Origin: Gautieria morchelliformis | Taxonomy: Eukaryota; Basidiomycota; Agaricomycetes; Gomphales; Gomphaceae | Assembly (NCBI GenBank): GCA_015179125.1 | Contig: WHVA01000386.1 | Span: 1 to 64,000 of the forward strand | Length of the DNA stretch: 64,000 nt | Direction: 5' to 3' | The notes under the pieces: generated by a model | Database searches by the model: none | Seen by the model: the letters and a program-made list of their open reading frames with translations, nothing else | What the model was told of the DNA's origin: nothing | Position numbers and translations under genes: made by a program | In this document: piece by piece, positions 11,496 to 22,644 of the stretch | Numbering within the stretch: position 1 is the first letter of the stretch | Layout: the number at the start of each line of letters is the position of its first letter

Positions 11496-12704
11496 ACTAT
11501 TTTTGATATTAACAAGAGATTAAGAGTCTCAGCCTCTACTCACAATGGCACAGGCATCCACGACCACTCAACCACTGAAACACGATGTACACAAATTTCA
11601 AGACATCAAACCGAAACCCAACAAGAACAATTGGATATCATGGAAGAAGGAACTACTCGTGACAGCGAGGGACAGGGGAATCTACAAAACCATCACTGGT
11701 ATGGACATTTACCCTACAGACACTGACCCTCGTATCACAGTCGTCGCCGGAATTGACATGATCAGCAACACTCCACTCACACAACTACAAGACGAATGGG
11801 ACGACAGAAATAACGTTGCATATAGTCAAATCTTATTATGCATATCACCAGAACTACAGACGGCCATCGACGAAACGGATCAATGCACCGAGGCATGGAA
11901 CATACTGATTAGGAAATTCGAATCAACTGACCCGAGCAAAATCAGTATTATTAGGACAAGGTACGAGAATTATCACATGACAGAGGGACAATCGGTCTCA
12001 GAGTACATCACCATTATGAAAGAATTCAGGGACCAATTGGCAAAAATGGGTGATCCCATTCAGGGCTGTCCACGAGTCAACATGCAGGTTACCTGGACTT
12101 GGACTCGCAGGTTTGCCAGCTTCCAGAAGTGGAACCTGGACTTGACCTGAGTTTTTCTGCAGGTTGACTTGGACCCACAGGTTAAACCTGCGGGTGACTT
12201 GTGGTGACTTGCCGGATTATTCCGAGCTGACTCACCCTGTGCGAGTGCATGATATGTCTCCTCCCATGAGGACAGCCCTCCTCCATGAAAAGACATGGCC
12301 CAGGTCCCTGGCTGGGTGCAGATCATATGAACAGGCAGCAAGTCACATGGTCTGTTTGGACTTGCAAATCTGCACAACTGATGGCCCTACATGGGTCAAT
12401 CAGTGGGCAGCAATGCCGCCACATTGGTGGGGGGGAACAGGCATACCCACAGATCACCTGAGATCTGTGAGTTTTCTACCGGTTTGTGTTTTTTGTTTCT
12501 GTGTTTCATCCGGGTGAGCTATTTCACACATCCTTACATCCTATTTTGACCATGCTCCTCTAGCAACATCCACAGATGTCGAACATGCATTCAGTCAGGG
12601 CCCAACTGACTGTATCATGGATGCGTCACTCTCTGAAGGAAGAGTCAACACATGCCGGAACCATACTCAGCACATGGCTGTCATACAAAGGACTTGTTCC
12701 TGAG

Positions 12705-13770
12705 TGTTGTGATAAACGCAACTATCTCATTTCAAATCATTTATATATAAAAGAAACTAATAAAGAAAGAAAAAAAAGAAAAAAAAATCAAAAAGAAACA
12801 GAAATGACATTTATGATAGATGTCAGCGCAGACGACGATCACATGAATTTACGACATGCTATATTACCCATAGATCAGGTAATGTACAGAAGTTCGAGCA
12901 TCGACCACGTGCGGTCGATCAGGGACGGCGCACCTATCGAGTGATGGCATCGGCCATGACGTCGACAGGCGCCAGGCCATAGGCACTGAGGGGTGCGGGC
13001 ACCAAACGCCGCAGAGGACAATAGACTGCGCAGGAATATAGGGTGCTGTGGAGCGACCTGAGAATGTCATCCGCAGTACACATACTCAATTAGCTGCCCC
13101 ACAGAAAGGGCACAGAGACAGCGGCCCCATCTCCAAGCCCAGCATATATGCTGGGCAGGGTAAACTCAACTCCATTTTTCTATTTGAACCCCATGACACG
13201 TCTGACTGATTACTATCTTAACATCATGTGGACAGGGGCTTTGTATACTAGGTACAGATCTCTATTCCAAAGCCCAGACAATCCTGACACCATCCCCATC
13301 ACCCCATGACTTTATGACTATAAATTAGTCACCCCTTAGCTACAAACAGTTTTTCGACCCATCTGTCTAATATCTTGAACACTAGTAGTTACTATCAACA
13401 TAGTATAAATAGCTAGTACAAATGTATGAGCGAAATCATCCAGAGTCGATTATTCTGCCTCCTGAAATTGCTGTAGTCTTGTTTGATAGCTACAAAGCTC
13501 AGATCTTGATAGTTTATTCCAAATCTTCGTCGAGGGTCTACTATCACTGTTTACACTATACTACCTTAAAAGCGAACGCTTTTGATTTGGTTATCCCTTG
13601 GATCGACACCGTTCTTCTGTCGACACGGTCACGTGACTCTCATTCATCAGTGCTGGACGCGCCTCGAAGGGCTTAGTCAGCACACAGAAGAGGGGCGAAC
13701 ACAGTGGTTCCAGTCACTGAGCAATAGATTCTATTCATTGAAAGGCACTAATTAACACCTTAATCCAAAA
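12705..13770 (+). mobile_element. 1.07-kb LTR-like repeat D, copy 1
   Basis: Begins TGTTGTGATAAACGC and ends TTAATCCAAAA, with the exact 5-bp duplication CTGAG on both sides (12,700-12,704 and 13,771-13,775). A second copy lies inverted at 62,729-63,801. It contains an A-rich tract (12,755-12,800), the palindrome CAGCATATATGCTG (13,140) and a good TATA box (TATAAATAGC near 13,404) just upstream of an 84-codon ORF. The size, TSD and promoter fit a solo LTR, but the 3' end lacks the usual CA. Confidence 0.75.
13422..13676 (+). CDS. Short ORF conserved in both copies of repeat D
   Basis: 84 codons (MYERNHPES ... VLDAPRRA). The same frame is open in the other copy (62,823-63,080, minus), with several amino-acid substitutions and one codon more. 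It starts about 20 bases after the TATAAATAGC box, so transcription from the LTR-like promoter would place this ATG very near the RNA 5' end. I do not recognise the protein. It is Ser/Thr-rich in its second half with no membrane segment. It may be a real leader peptide or simply a frame kept open because the two copies are young. Confidence 0.3.
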   Translation: MYERNHPESIILPPEIAVVLFDSYKAQILIVYSKSSSRVYYHCLHYTTLKANAFDLVIPWIDTVLLSTRSRDSHSSVLDAPRRA

Positions 13771-14555
13771 CTGAGGAGCGTGTTGTAGAGTTGCTGCATG
13801 ATAAGAGTAAGCATGTCAAGAAGGCTGTTGTGCAGAAGGAGGTAATAGTAGTTGAATGACATGTAAATGACATGAATTCTTGGCATTTAAGGCTTGCAGG
13901 TCTGCAAGTCACCTGTGGAATTCCAAGGCCAAACCTGGAGTTGGCAGGTTTTTAGGCGCCGGGTCACCTGGACTTGTGGGAGTTGGATCTGCAGGTTAAA
14001 ATCACAGGTTGAACTGCAAGTCACCTGCAGGAACCTGGACTTGTGGACAGCCCTGATCCCATTGCTGACTCCACTCACTGTGCCACTCTTCTCAGGAACG
14101 TACCCGAGTCATGGCGACCCATCGCACAAACCATACGCATGATCACAAGGGACCCAGACAAAATCGAAGAGAAACTAGAAGCCCACGAAGCCGACCTAGG
14201 AGCCGTCGAAGTGTCAACACAAGCAGCTACGGCATTTGTGGCACAAACTCGACAACCCAGACATTTCAATAATACAGGAACCCGACCGACATTCAACAAC
14301 TACAACACACAACAGCATCGACCCCCGATCCAACAATCAGGAGGACAAAATTTCTCCTGCAACAACTGCGGTAAACCGAACCATTCAGCATCAAGATGTC
14401 ACACACTGGGAGGGGCTTTAGCAACACACAAGCCGTGGAGAAGACACAATAATGTGTATGGAGGGAACATGATAGGAGGAGGAAACTCACAAGGGGGAGG
14501 ATACAACGGACCCAACAGATTCGAAACAAACAGACCAACACCACCTCAACAATGA

Positions 14556-15086
14556 CAACCGAATCCAAACAACAACTCTGCACAATTTGCCAACATACCG
14601 AAGAAAGACATTGTCATGATGGCACACAAGGAGGCGAGAGTGGACTCCAAGGCCAGTAATATTGTCTTATCAACCGATTCTATGGCATTATCAGCCATAA
14701 AAGACAACGTACACATCTGGCTAGTCGATTCCGGGGCCACCAGTCACCTATGCAGCAACATCGACTTATTTGACAAAATGCATCCCACGCCATCAATTTC
14801 CATCGAGACGACTAGCAGGGACTCTTTCAAAGCTGATCAAAGAGGGACCATCAGGATTACCCTACAGAGCGACGCATACCTGCACCTACCACCCTTAGCA
14901 CTCACTCTGATCGACGTCATATATGTTCCAAGGCTCAATGCAAACCTCCTCTCCGTAGGGAAGATGACCAATGTGAACGTGGACGTCATGTTCAGCAAAG
15001 ACGACACATCTGTCTTGATGGGCAACGAAATAATAGCCCGGAGCACAAGAATCGATAACCTGTACGCATACATGGCCAACCATTGA
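14556..15086 (+). pseudogene. copia 1 protease
   Basis: Same frame as gag after the 14,553 TGA. The aspartic protease motif is WLVDSGATSHLCS (about 14,719-14,757), followed by the conserved downstream pattern DVIYVPRLNANLLSVGKMT. It ends at TGA 15,084-15,086, where the integrase continues in another frame (one-base-type slip). It would release Gag and Pol proteins if intact. Confidence 0.85.
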
Positions 15087-16441
15087 CGAAACCCAAGACA
15101 GAGAAGGCCCTTTATTCTGAAAAACCCAATCAATTAACCCTATGGCATCACAGATTAGCACAGACCGCCACCTCAAGGATCCAGAAAATGTGGAAACAAC
15201 AAACAGGCATTGGTTTACCGAGGATCAGTGGTGAGGAGGAGTTAGGCATATGCACCAACTGTCCCTCCGGAAAACAAACACAATCACCATTCAAGAACGT
15301 TGAAGACACACCAGAGAAAATCGGAGATATAGTATTATCAGACCTATGCGGCCCATTCGAAATATCAATTGGCGGATACAAATATTTCATCACATGGATC
15401 CATCATGCCACACCATACGCACACATCGACTTCTTGAAGAAGAAAGAATGCTCAACCATCACGAAATCATTCAAAGAATATATTGCATGGTTAAGGACAC
15501 AAAGAAAGAAAGAAGTGAGGAGGATAAGGACGGATAACGGGGGAGAATACACCAGGAAGGAATTCGAAAGTATATGCAGTGAGCTTGGAATTATTCACGA
15601 AACAACCACCCCTCACACACCAGAGCATAACGGAATCGCTGAGAGGTACAACAGAACTCTACAAGAAGGGGCCCTCACATTACAGAACGACTCAGAACTC
15701 AGCAAACGATTTTGGGTATCAAGTATACATACGGTCAATTTTGTCAAGAACCGAATACTACACACAAAAATCAACAAATCACCCTACAAAGCATTCTGGA
15801 AGACCAGACCCAGACTCGACTGGCTACGTATATACGGATCAAGATGTTGGGCATTGGTCCCAAAGGCCACGAGGAAGAAGGGAGACTACAAAGCAATCGA
15901 AGGAATTTTTGTGGGATACTTTGACAATTCCAAATCTTACAAGGTGTGGATACCATGAACTCAGACGCTGATGAAGTCCAGAGACCTCATATTCGACGAA
16001 CTAAAACACGTCAAACATACTACGCTACATGTGGAAGAGGAGGACGATGACCCCTACCTATGGGTACTCGACGGAAAACTACCCTCATTTTCCCCACCGT
16101 CACAATCCAGAAATGATACACCTGAAGACAACGACAACAATACTATCCCACCACTCATGGATCTCAGTTTTGAAGAAGAGGAAGAGATTGAAGCGGAAGA
16201 GGTCGAGGAGATCGTAGTGAAACAACGAGAGGAGGAGGGACAAACAGATGCAGAAAACAACAGCGGAAGAGAAGAATCAACAGAACAGTCAGAAGGAGAT
16301 ACAGAGAGGGAAGGAAGTGAGGAAATGGCACCGAAGGACTTCTTGAAGGGACCATGGATGAATCCATCAAACACCGACTATGGGAGAGGAAAACGACACA
16401 CAGCCTTGTTTACAGAGGTTGCAGCAATGGCACGAGGATAA
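15083..16441 (+). pseudogene. copia 1 integrase and pol linker
   Basis: GAG-pre-integrase region with H..H..C..C (LWHHRLAQTATSRIQ ... CTNCPSGKQ), then the DDE core: D in VLSDLCGPFE, D in RTDNGGEY, and E in PEHNGIAERYNRTL. The C-terminal part reads YGSRCWALVPKATRKKGDYKAIEGIFVGY. A TGA at 15,956-15,958 interrupts the KVWIP ... TLMKSRDLIFDE block, again replacing one codon. The acidic linker (15,971-16,441, with runs of Glu) ends at TAA 16,439-16,441. Frame is otherwise continuous. Confidence 0.85.
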
Positions 16442-16711
16442 ATGACACTCAAAGAAATGGAAAAAGTATTTGTTGTATTAGCAGAGGATGAACCAGTGAG
16501 TTACAAAGAGGCGATGAAATCGAAGGATGTCCTGTACCTTGTCTGTTGGGCTGGTTATGAAGGTACTGATGAAGAGACGTCATGGGTCCTTGTGACCAAG
16601 CTCAGCCATGCAGCCGAGATTGTGACCGACTTTCACTTGGCCTACTGTCAAGATTGGATTTGGACGTTAATATCACATATTAGTGAACACGGCGAATGCC
16701 TGAATGGCTAG
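16442..16711 (+). pseudogene. Chimeric ORF: copia RT start fused to gypsy chromodomain
   Basis: The first 27 codons are the beginning of copia RT (EDEPVSYKEAMKSKD). From about 16,524 the same frame continues as a chromodomain of a gypsy integrase (YLVCWAGYEGTDEETSWVL ... IVTDFHLAY). It then runs into LTR sequence. Both parts belong to different retrotransposon classes, so this marks the breakpoint between the two elements and not a functional gene. Confidence 0.75.
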
Positions 16712-17539
16712 TGCAATAAGAGATGTGGTCCGGCAAATAATGTATAGCCAATAAAGATTATGAAGTAAGGGGGCTACTGTCTCTAGCAGTAACGATCCTT
16801 TCACTGGCAAAGGTACTCCTTTGGAGCCCTTCACCAACAGCACAGACAAGGGTTTGAAGACGAAAGTGGTGAAGGTGAGATATAGAAACTCACCAGTGGT
16901 GCTTAAGCTCTACTCTAGTTTTAAAAGTAGTAGTCTAGAGGAGAAGGCTTTAAGATGATGGTCACAGTGTAGTTGGATTTTGCACAAGATAGACATATGA
17001 TAATTGAACTGCAGAATATACATGCAAATGTAAACTACTTTTACCAAATGCCCATATGCTATCAGCAAATAGGAAAGAGGCTGTGAGTCAGGGTTGGATA
17101 GGGTGCGCAGTCAGGATACAAATAGATGAAACACATATACAAAAGAACTAAGCAGAAGTGCAAACATGAAACAACGGGGATGAAAGCAGACAAAGGCACC
17201 TAGGTAAGAAAACACACCTTGGGACCTGTATACATCTTACCCTGCACAGACTCTTGGTCTAACGGGTCGATCCTGCATGATCTATGGGTAGGATGTTCCA
17301 CGAATGCATGCCAGCCATACAAACACCCAAAGGGGGTCAAATCAGGAAGGTGATGGGGCCAGTGATGAACCATGACACCATTTAGAGGATGTCGATCGTT
17401 TTTGATGGGTGTAACTACTGGAGAATGATGCGAGTAGTGAATGGTCCTTTGGTGAATCCAGCGAATGGCGAAGGGAGCGAACATAGAGATGGAGGGATGA
17501 AAGGGAAAATGGGGGTAACTTGATACAATTATAATGACA
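16668..17539 (+). repeat. LTR family C, fullest copy
   Basis: Starts at about TTAATATCACATATTAGTGAAC and ends ATAATGACA, next to a gypsy chromodomain end, so it is the 3' LTR of that remnant. It shares long blocks with 9,858-10,730 (inverted), 49,556-50,347, 50,880-51,485 and the start of 6,305-7,260. It defines family C in this window. Confidence 0.75.
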
Positions 17540-17819
17540 CCTACCCTGCCAAGCCTGGACCATGGGTTCCTTGAACCCAAGCTTCGGCTCTCCCGTTTTT
17601 CTCTTACTCATTTTACAGTCATTTTCTTAGTTAAATGCACACATTCTTTGCTATGTTTTACCTTGGCCATTTTGCCGAATAGATACGCTTGTAGTTCTCG
17701 GCTTTTCCCTTCAGCATCTGTTCTTTTCTCTTCTGTAAATTTCCCACTCCCATTCCATTCCTGAAACAAAACACCAAGAAAAAAGATTCACATAAACCCG
17801 AAACAAAAACATTAGTAGT

Positions 17820-18760
17820 ATTTAGTTATCTTCCATTGTTGCGTCCCCATCCATAGCTTTTTCCCTGTCATCCCACTCATCTCCCGAACTCTCATCTGAA
17901 AACCCATCTCCCATCTTTCCTGCATCCTCATCTCCCATCTCCCTGTCCCCCTCTTCCAATCCTGAACCATTTACCATCTTTTCTTCCTTTTCCTTTCCTT
18001 TCTCTTTATCCCCGTTCCCCGAACCCGAACCATTCCCCATCAACCCAAAACTCCCCAACCCAAATCCGAACCCGACCACAATGCGGCTTTCTCCGCCGCA
18101 GTGGTCCACAACCCGATGTACTTGTTCATCCAGGAATTTTGCCATTCAATCCACTGCACAAAATCCAAGATGGCCCGGAGCAGGTGGTTTCTCCACTCCA
18201 ACTATTGGTTCTGCTGGGACAACAAGTCCTTCAGCATTACCAAGACCTCCTCTCCTGAGAGTCCCCTGGGTTTTAATCCCCCAGACCCAACCCTTGATCC
18301 TGATCCCAAAGGACCTGCACCTACGTCAACCATCAGTATGACTCCCAACGGCTTGATAGGTGCTGCCTTTGCCTTTCTCAGCTCCAGCCCCTCGCTCCCA
18401 TCCTCTGCCTTCCATTTGCGCTTCCCATCCATGAAGCTGCAATGAACCTTTCAGTTCTGGCAGTCTCAGCACGCAGTCTTCATCCCGCGCACACACTTGA
18501 TGTTACGACGTCTGCAAGCATCGCATGGCTCAGGCTTAAAATCAAATCAGTCTCAACCTGAGCCAAACCGACCCGAGCACTCACCTCTTCAACCTCATCA
18601 TCCTCTGACTCTTCTGTCACTTTCCATTTTTTCAGTCCTGCGGACCTCGGCTTCGGCTTTCAAGCTCCCAACACTGGAAATCCCATCCCATACTTCTCTG
18701 ACTTCTGACACGGTCCAGACAATCATCTTCAGAATATGGAAGAGGAGGTGATGTGGAACT
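17820..18760 (-). pseudogene. Cys-rich, zinc-cluster-like protein relic
   Basis: Reading the minus strand from about 18,720: a basic/acidic segment (LKKWKVTEESEDDEVEE), a 49-bp intron-like gap (GTGAGT...TTTTAAG, about 18,540-18,590), then PCDACRRRNIKCVRGMKTAC, a stop, DCQN, a stop, and KVHCSFMDGKRKWKAE. This gives a CxxC...C...C..C...C pattern. It is followed by a Gly-rich segment, a Trp-containing helical segment and a very acidic tail. Such small Cys-rich proteins are common, uncharacterised, in Agaricomycetes. Two or more in-frame stops mean it is broken. Function unknown. Confidence 0.5.
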
Positions 18761-20600
18761 GGATGAAGACCAATGTGATTGAAACAGCCTTACAAACGAC
18801 TTCAGCTAAGTTAGATATTCCACAAAGTAGCGGAAATGCAATGCAGGATGAGTCAGATTTTGAGACATAGTGGAGTGATGGTGGGATTTGTTTGAAATAC
18901 TCCCACAGTTTTTTATAGATGCATGTGTATGCTCTAATTCTTGGAAAATGCAGAAGCACACCAGAAAGAGCCATTGTGGCTGGTTGTGTTGAAATAAGCA
19001 AGCTGACTCCGCCTGAATTCATGCCAAGCTTGCATCATACTCAACTGTCTCATCCCTTCTTCTTTCCTATTGTTCTATCCCATTATTCTTTCCATTATTC
19101 TCTGTTTTAGTACAAGAACAAAACTCCCATTATTCACATTTATCCCTTGTGTTGCATACTATAAAACCCAGCTTAGAACCCTGAACCCCCTTCATTTGTT
19201 TGCCTACAAACAACTGGGATGAGATATCTATATAATGTATTTCTCTACCTTTACTCACATATGTTATAGTCCTTGTTGTTGGGTAAATATCACTCAGTCA
19301 TTTGCCTACAAACAACTGAGTTGTTAGCTGTATTGTCATTTCAGGTTGAACAGCCAATTCCCCAACAGCGGGTGGTGTGTGAAGGGGCCCAAAAGCTGCA
19401 GGTATTTCCCAATCCCTGCATCTTAGACAATAATGATCATATCCTGCAGCATGGCCTGCACATAAAACAGTCTCCTCTCCTTTTGTCATCGCTGCCATTT
19501 ATCAGCCCGCTAGCAAGATACCCTCGGCAATCTGGTGAGCCTCACCTTCTACATCCAATGGAAATGAGCAAACCCACCACAATGTTACCCGTGATGGCAA
19601 ATGTCTGACTCTGCTGGTGGCCATCATGCGTGGCCTGCAGTATGATGAGCATGCAGTGGCAGCGCTGCAGCTCATGGACACGGTTGGCATTCATCTGCAT
19701 GACCAGCTGCCCACCGAATATTGCTGAGCTGGGTGTGCTGTATGACAGAGCATGTGAGTTTTGAATAGAGTGTATATCTGGCCTTTGACCCGAGGCCGAG
19801 TTCGATGGATGATGCAAGAGAAGGAAATAACTCGAAGGTAGACTTGTTAGCTCGAAGTCAAAGAAACATCAAAAGGTTTGTGTTCGTTCTCGGTCATACA
19901 TGTTGTACTTATACTAGCTCAGATAGGGGTCTCGATGTGAGAGAATGATCTCGCCTGGACACGAAGGGGAAATAGGGTGCGTACTCGTTTGATCACTCGA
20001 TGGATGAGGTGGAAAGGTTTGGGCTCATCTGGTGGCTCGAAGGATAGGCTGAAGGGGTAGGGGCGATTTATTAGGAGTGATAGATGCGACTCGAATATGG
20101 TGGAGGGAGTGTATCGCGAGATGGGATCGACCCAGCTGTATGGCTATCTGTGTACACATGGTTTGCATACCTTGACTCAACTCGTGTGTACGTGTGTGGG
20201 GTTTGGATATAGACTCGACTCGGACTCGTTAGTGGGCTCAGTGACTCGTGTAGGTGTATGTGTGCGTTTTGGGGTACTTGGGCTTGGATCGGTACGCATG
20301 TCACCTCGGCTTGGATTGGGCTTGGATATAGAAAGTGAGTAGAGATATTGAAATAGTTGTGAAGTCATCATGGGGGGCGTTACGAGTCGTTAGACACATG
20401 TGAAGTCATGAAACAGATCAAGTGAGAATTGAGTCCGTAGCTGTCAAGCCTGTCCTCACGACACTGTCTTGCACCAAGGTTGGTCATCCCAAGTTGTTCT
20501 TCACACCCCTTACTCAAAATTGTCTAGTTAATGTACAGAAGCACAAACTGGCATCCATAGATGCAGAAATAGCCAACATGTATCAGTGATATGATGAGGT
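18761..20600. other. Stretch without recognisable genes
   Basis: Contains a direct duplication of TTTGCCTACAAACAACTG (19,199 and 19,302). It also holds the sequence GGTTGAACAGCCAATTCCCCAACAGCG (about 19,344), similar to the end of repeat R1, which suggests an LTR remnant. From 19,800 to 20,340 the pentamer ACTCG/CTCGA is repeated many times without a fixed period. ORFs here carry no motif. Confidence 0.4.
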
Positions 20601-20601
20601 A

Positions 20602-21034
20602 TTGTTAAACACATGCAAGGGCATTGACCAGTGGCACCTCATGCGAACAAGAAAATCAAGCATGAGATTGCACACAAACTCCAAGAACTACATGTACAGT
20701 ATGGAAACCTGCATGGAGAGGCAAATGTGCTCTCAGTGCATGGTTATGGGGGCCATACCTCTGCAGAATCTAAGAGAGACATGCATGTTTGACATCCCCT
20801 CCACTGCAGCTCTTACGACAGTCTCTTACGACAGTGGGTGGTGCAAGCCCCAATCAGAAAACAGGCAGCGCTAAGCTGAAGGAGACCAGCATCTCTCCTC
20901 CAAATGCTAACCAACTCGAGGTTGAGATGCTGCACGGTAGGCTCAAAAATCGTCACAGCATCCCCAAGGAGAGCATCATGATTGTGGAATTGATGCTGGA
21001 GCACCGCGAGACAGTAAAATACAAGGAGTACTAG
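20602..21034 (+). pseudogene. Unrecognised coding relic
   Basis: Two overlapping frames look protein-like: 20,602-20,874 (NLRETCMFDIPSTAALTTVSYDSG) and 20,860-21,034 (NQLEVEMLHGRLKNRHSIPKESIMIVELMLEH), joined by a frameshift near 20,860. The composition and the helical second part suggest a decayed gene, but I do not recognise the family. It could equally be part of a transposon. Confidence 0.3.
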
Positions 21035-21639
21035 GGTGGGAGAATGGGAGGGTAGACAAAATAACTACAGTGGGGGAAAGAAATGCTTCACGCATAGGGC
21101 CCTGCCCCAAAAGACATAAAATTGGCTTTGCATAAAAAGAAAAAAGAAATAAAAAAAAATTTTATTCGCACCATGCGCACGGTACCAAGGACACTGCGGG
21201 AACAAACCTCCTGATAAATTAGTGGGATGTCCATACCCGGTTTTGGTGGATGGTCCACCACGGGTAGATGGACACTCCACCGGCCCAATGGTGGACCCTC
21301 CACCATATACTTCTCATGGTAAATCCACCGGCCGCTCAGGGGTCCATGTCCACATCCACTTACAGTGATAGGACTATCCACTCACAATAAGGCCTTTTTT
21401 TCGTGGATTTCATTTCCATTGACACATGTGTAGGATTATCCATTAAGTCTTCCAAGGGATATACCAGTAATAATCATTGTATCAATGACTATTAACATAA
21501 ATAAAAACCAAAAAAAAATACATACCTACCTAGATGCCATCTTGTATTGTAAGGACATACTTACAGGCCAGATTACCGATATAGAAGGCGCCCTTGTAAA
21601 GGGATTCGAGGGCGGAAAATTGTACTTGGAACCAGGTTC

Positions 21640-21713
21640 GAACGAGCAACCTGATGATAAATGTACTTACTCCTCAACACTTTATCCAACTGCTCCACAA
21701 GGCTTCTGACTAA
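21640..21713 (-). other. tRNA-derived sequence (SINE head or tRNA relic)
   Basis: On the minus strand an A-box-like TGGAGCAGTTGG is followed 42 bases later by a perfect B box (GTTCGAACC), which is the spacing in a tRNA. The part before the B box (TCATCAGGTTGCTC) also resembles a tRNA 3' half. The acceptor and anticodon stems do not pair well, so it is not a working tRNA gene. Confidence 0.45.
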
Positions 21714-22262
21714 CATTGGTGTGAAATGGTATAAGTTAGCATACACTGCCGTGATGCGGTCAGAGTCATTCAAACATCTTGTCCGCTCACACTCATGCTC
21801 GGCACCAGACTCAGTGAGTCCGACAGTACGTGCCTGACACTGAGCTTAGACAAGTTGCTGTGACAAAGTTTGACATTTTGAAGTACACACTGTCACCCCT
21901 TGAGCTAGCCGACACGATCACTGCATTGAACACCTCCCCGCCTCAACTATGGCTTGCTATGTCCCAGAGATACAGGGTGTGGAACTCCTTTGGCCTGAGT
22001 CTGGAGAGCTCAGCGTGTGAGCACACGGGCCGCAATGGGGGGTCTCAATGATGCAGAGGTTGTGTAACGATGCTTTGCAGAGACGACCTTTTTGGCGATG
22101 ACGAGCGAGTTTGCGCAGACAAACACGGTGTGGGGGGACTCAGATACCAACGCTGAACTGGTGGCTCACACACGCAGGGAACATAGTGCCTCAGCGATGG
22201 TCTAGTTCGACTCGACATTGGATGTTGACCTCCACCAACTCTGCTATGTCCATCGCTCACCA

Positions 22263-22644
22263 ATGTCCTCCACCTCATCGCACCACCTTCATCCAATTTC
22301 CTCGTTCCACTCCACCTCTCCGTCTCCCCCACCCACCGCCCACCGCCCCAAGCGCCCCGACATCTACCTCCGCGAGGAGCATGCCTACTTCATCGAAGCG
22401 GGATTTGAGGCTGTGGTTTATGGTGTGTGGGTACGTTCATTCGTTGTGTGATGGCAGCTGAACTTGCCGAATGACTTATTCACTTGTGTTCATATTTGGT
22501 TTTTGCTGGTATTTGTGGTTTTGTGTTCTGTCATGTTCGTATTCACACTCGCTGCTTGTATATTTCCCACCTCTTGATCGCTCGCCATCTCCAGGCATAA
22601 CATTCACACTCTACATCTTCACTTTACACGCCCTCTACAAATGA
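22263..22644 (+). pseudogene. Captured fragment of a host membrane-protein gene
   Basis: Exon-like frame 22,263-22,422 ends in REEHAYFIEAGFEAVVYG. A GTGTGT donor opens an intron-like gap (22,423-22,594, ending CCAG). The frame then continues as ITFTLYIFTLHALYK and stops at TGA 22,642-22,644. The join gives an acidic helix followed by a hydrophobic membrane segment, a pattern I associate with multi-helix membrane proteins frequent in Agaricomycetes. It lies wholly inside the 2.09-kb element, as in Pack-type gene capture. The identification is by pattern only. Confidence 0.35.

Larger units (their letters stand above)
12061..14055 (+). mobile_element. Non-autonomous hAT-type element nested in copia 1 gag
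   Basis: Termini are CAGGGCTGTCCAC at the left and the inverted GTGGACAGCCCTG at the right. They are flanked by the perfect 8-bp duplication ATCCCATT (12,053-12,060 and 14,056-14,063). An 8-bp TSD and CAGGG ends are the hAT hallmark. Both subterminal regions are packed with CAGGT/ACCTG and GACTTG/CAAGTC motifs, as expected of transposase-binding repeats. No transposase is present. Removing the nested repeat D and its duplication leaves roughly 0.92 kb. Confidence 0.88.
11545..14555 (+). pseudogene. copia 1 gag, interrupted by a nested transposon
   Basis: Capsid protein of a copia element in two parts, 11,545-12,060 and 14,064-14,555. Part 1 has the gag/UBN2-like region (NKNNWISWKKELLVTARD, then QTAIDETDQCTEAWNIL and SVSEYITIMKEFRDQLAKMG). 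The second part continues in frame-compatible sense (LLRNVPESWRPIAQTIRM) and carries a CCHC zinc knuckle (CNNCGKPNHSASRC, about 14,360-14,400) and a Gly/Asn-rich tail. The TGA at 14,553-14,555 falls between QQ and QPN and could derive from CGA. The ATG at 11,545 follows a short leader after the putative LTR. Confidence 0.85.
11545..16524 (+). mobile_element. Ty1/copia element 1, decayed and nested
   Basis: The order gag, protease, integrase, start of RT is the copia order. Gag is split by a hAT-type insertion (12,061-14,055), which in turn holds repeat D. Further damage: TGA 14,553-14,555, a frameshift near 15,083, TGA 15,956-15,958 and TAA 16,439-16,441. The element ends abruptly at 16,524, where a gypsy chromodomain sequence begins, so most of RT, all of RNase H and the 3' LTR are missing. 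Confidence 0.88.

Noticed and set aside
12164..12517. 117-codon ORF within the hAT-type element
   Set aside because: Covers subterminal repeats and has no transposase motif; not shared with any other feature.
13422..13676. Repeat D ORF as a host gene exon
   Set aside because: It sits wholly within a mobile repeat present twice with target duplications, so it belongs to the element.
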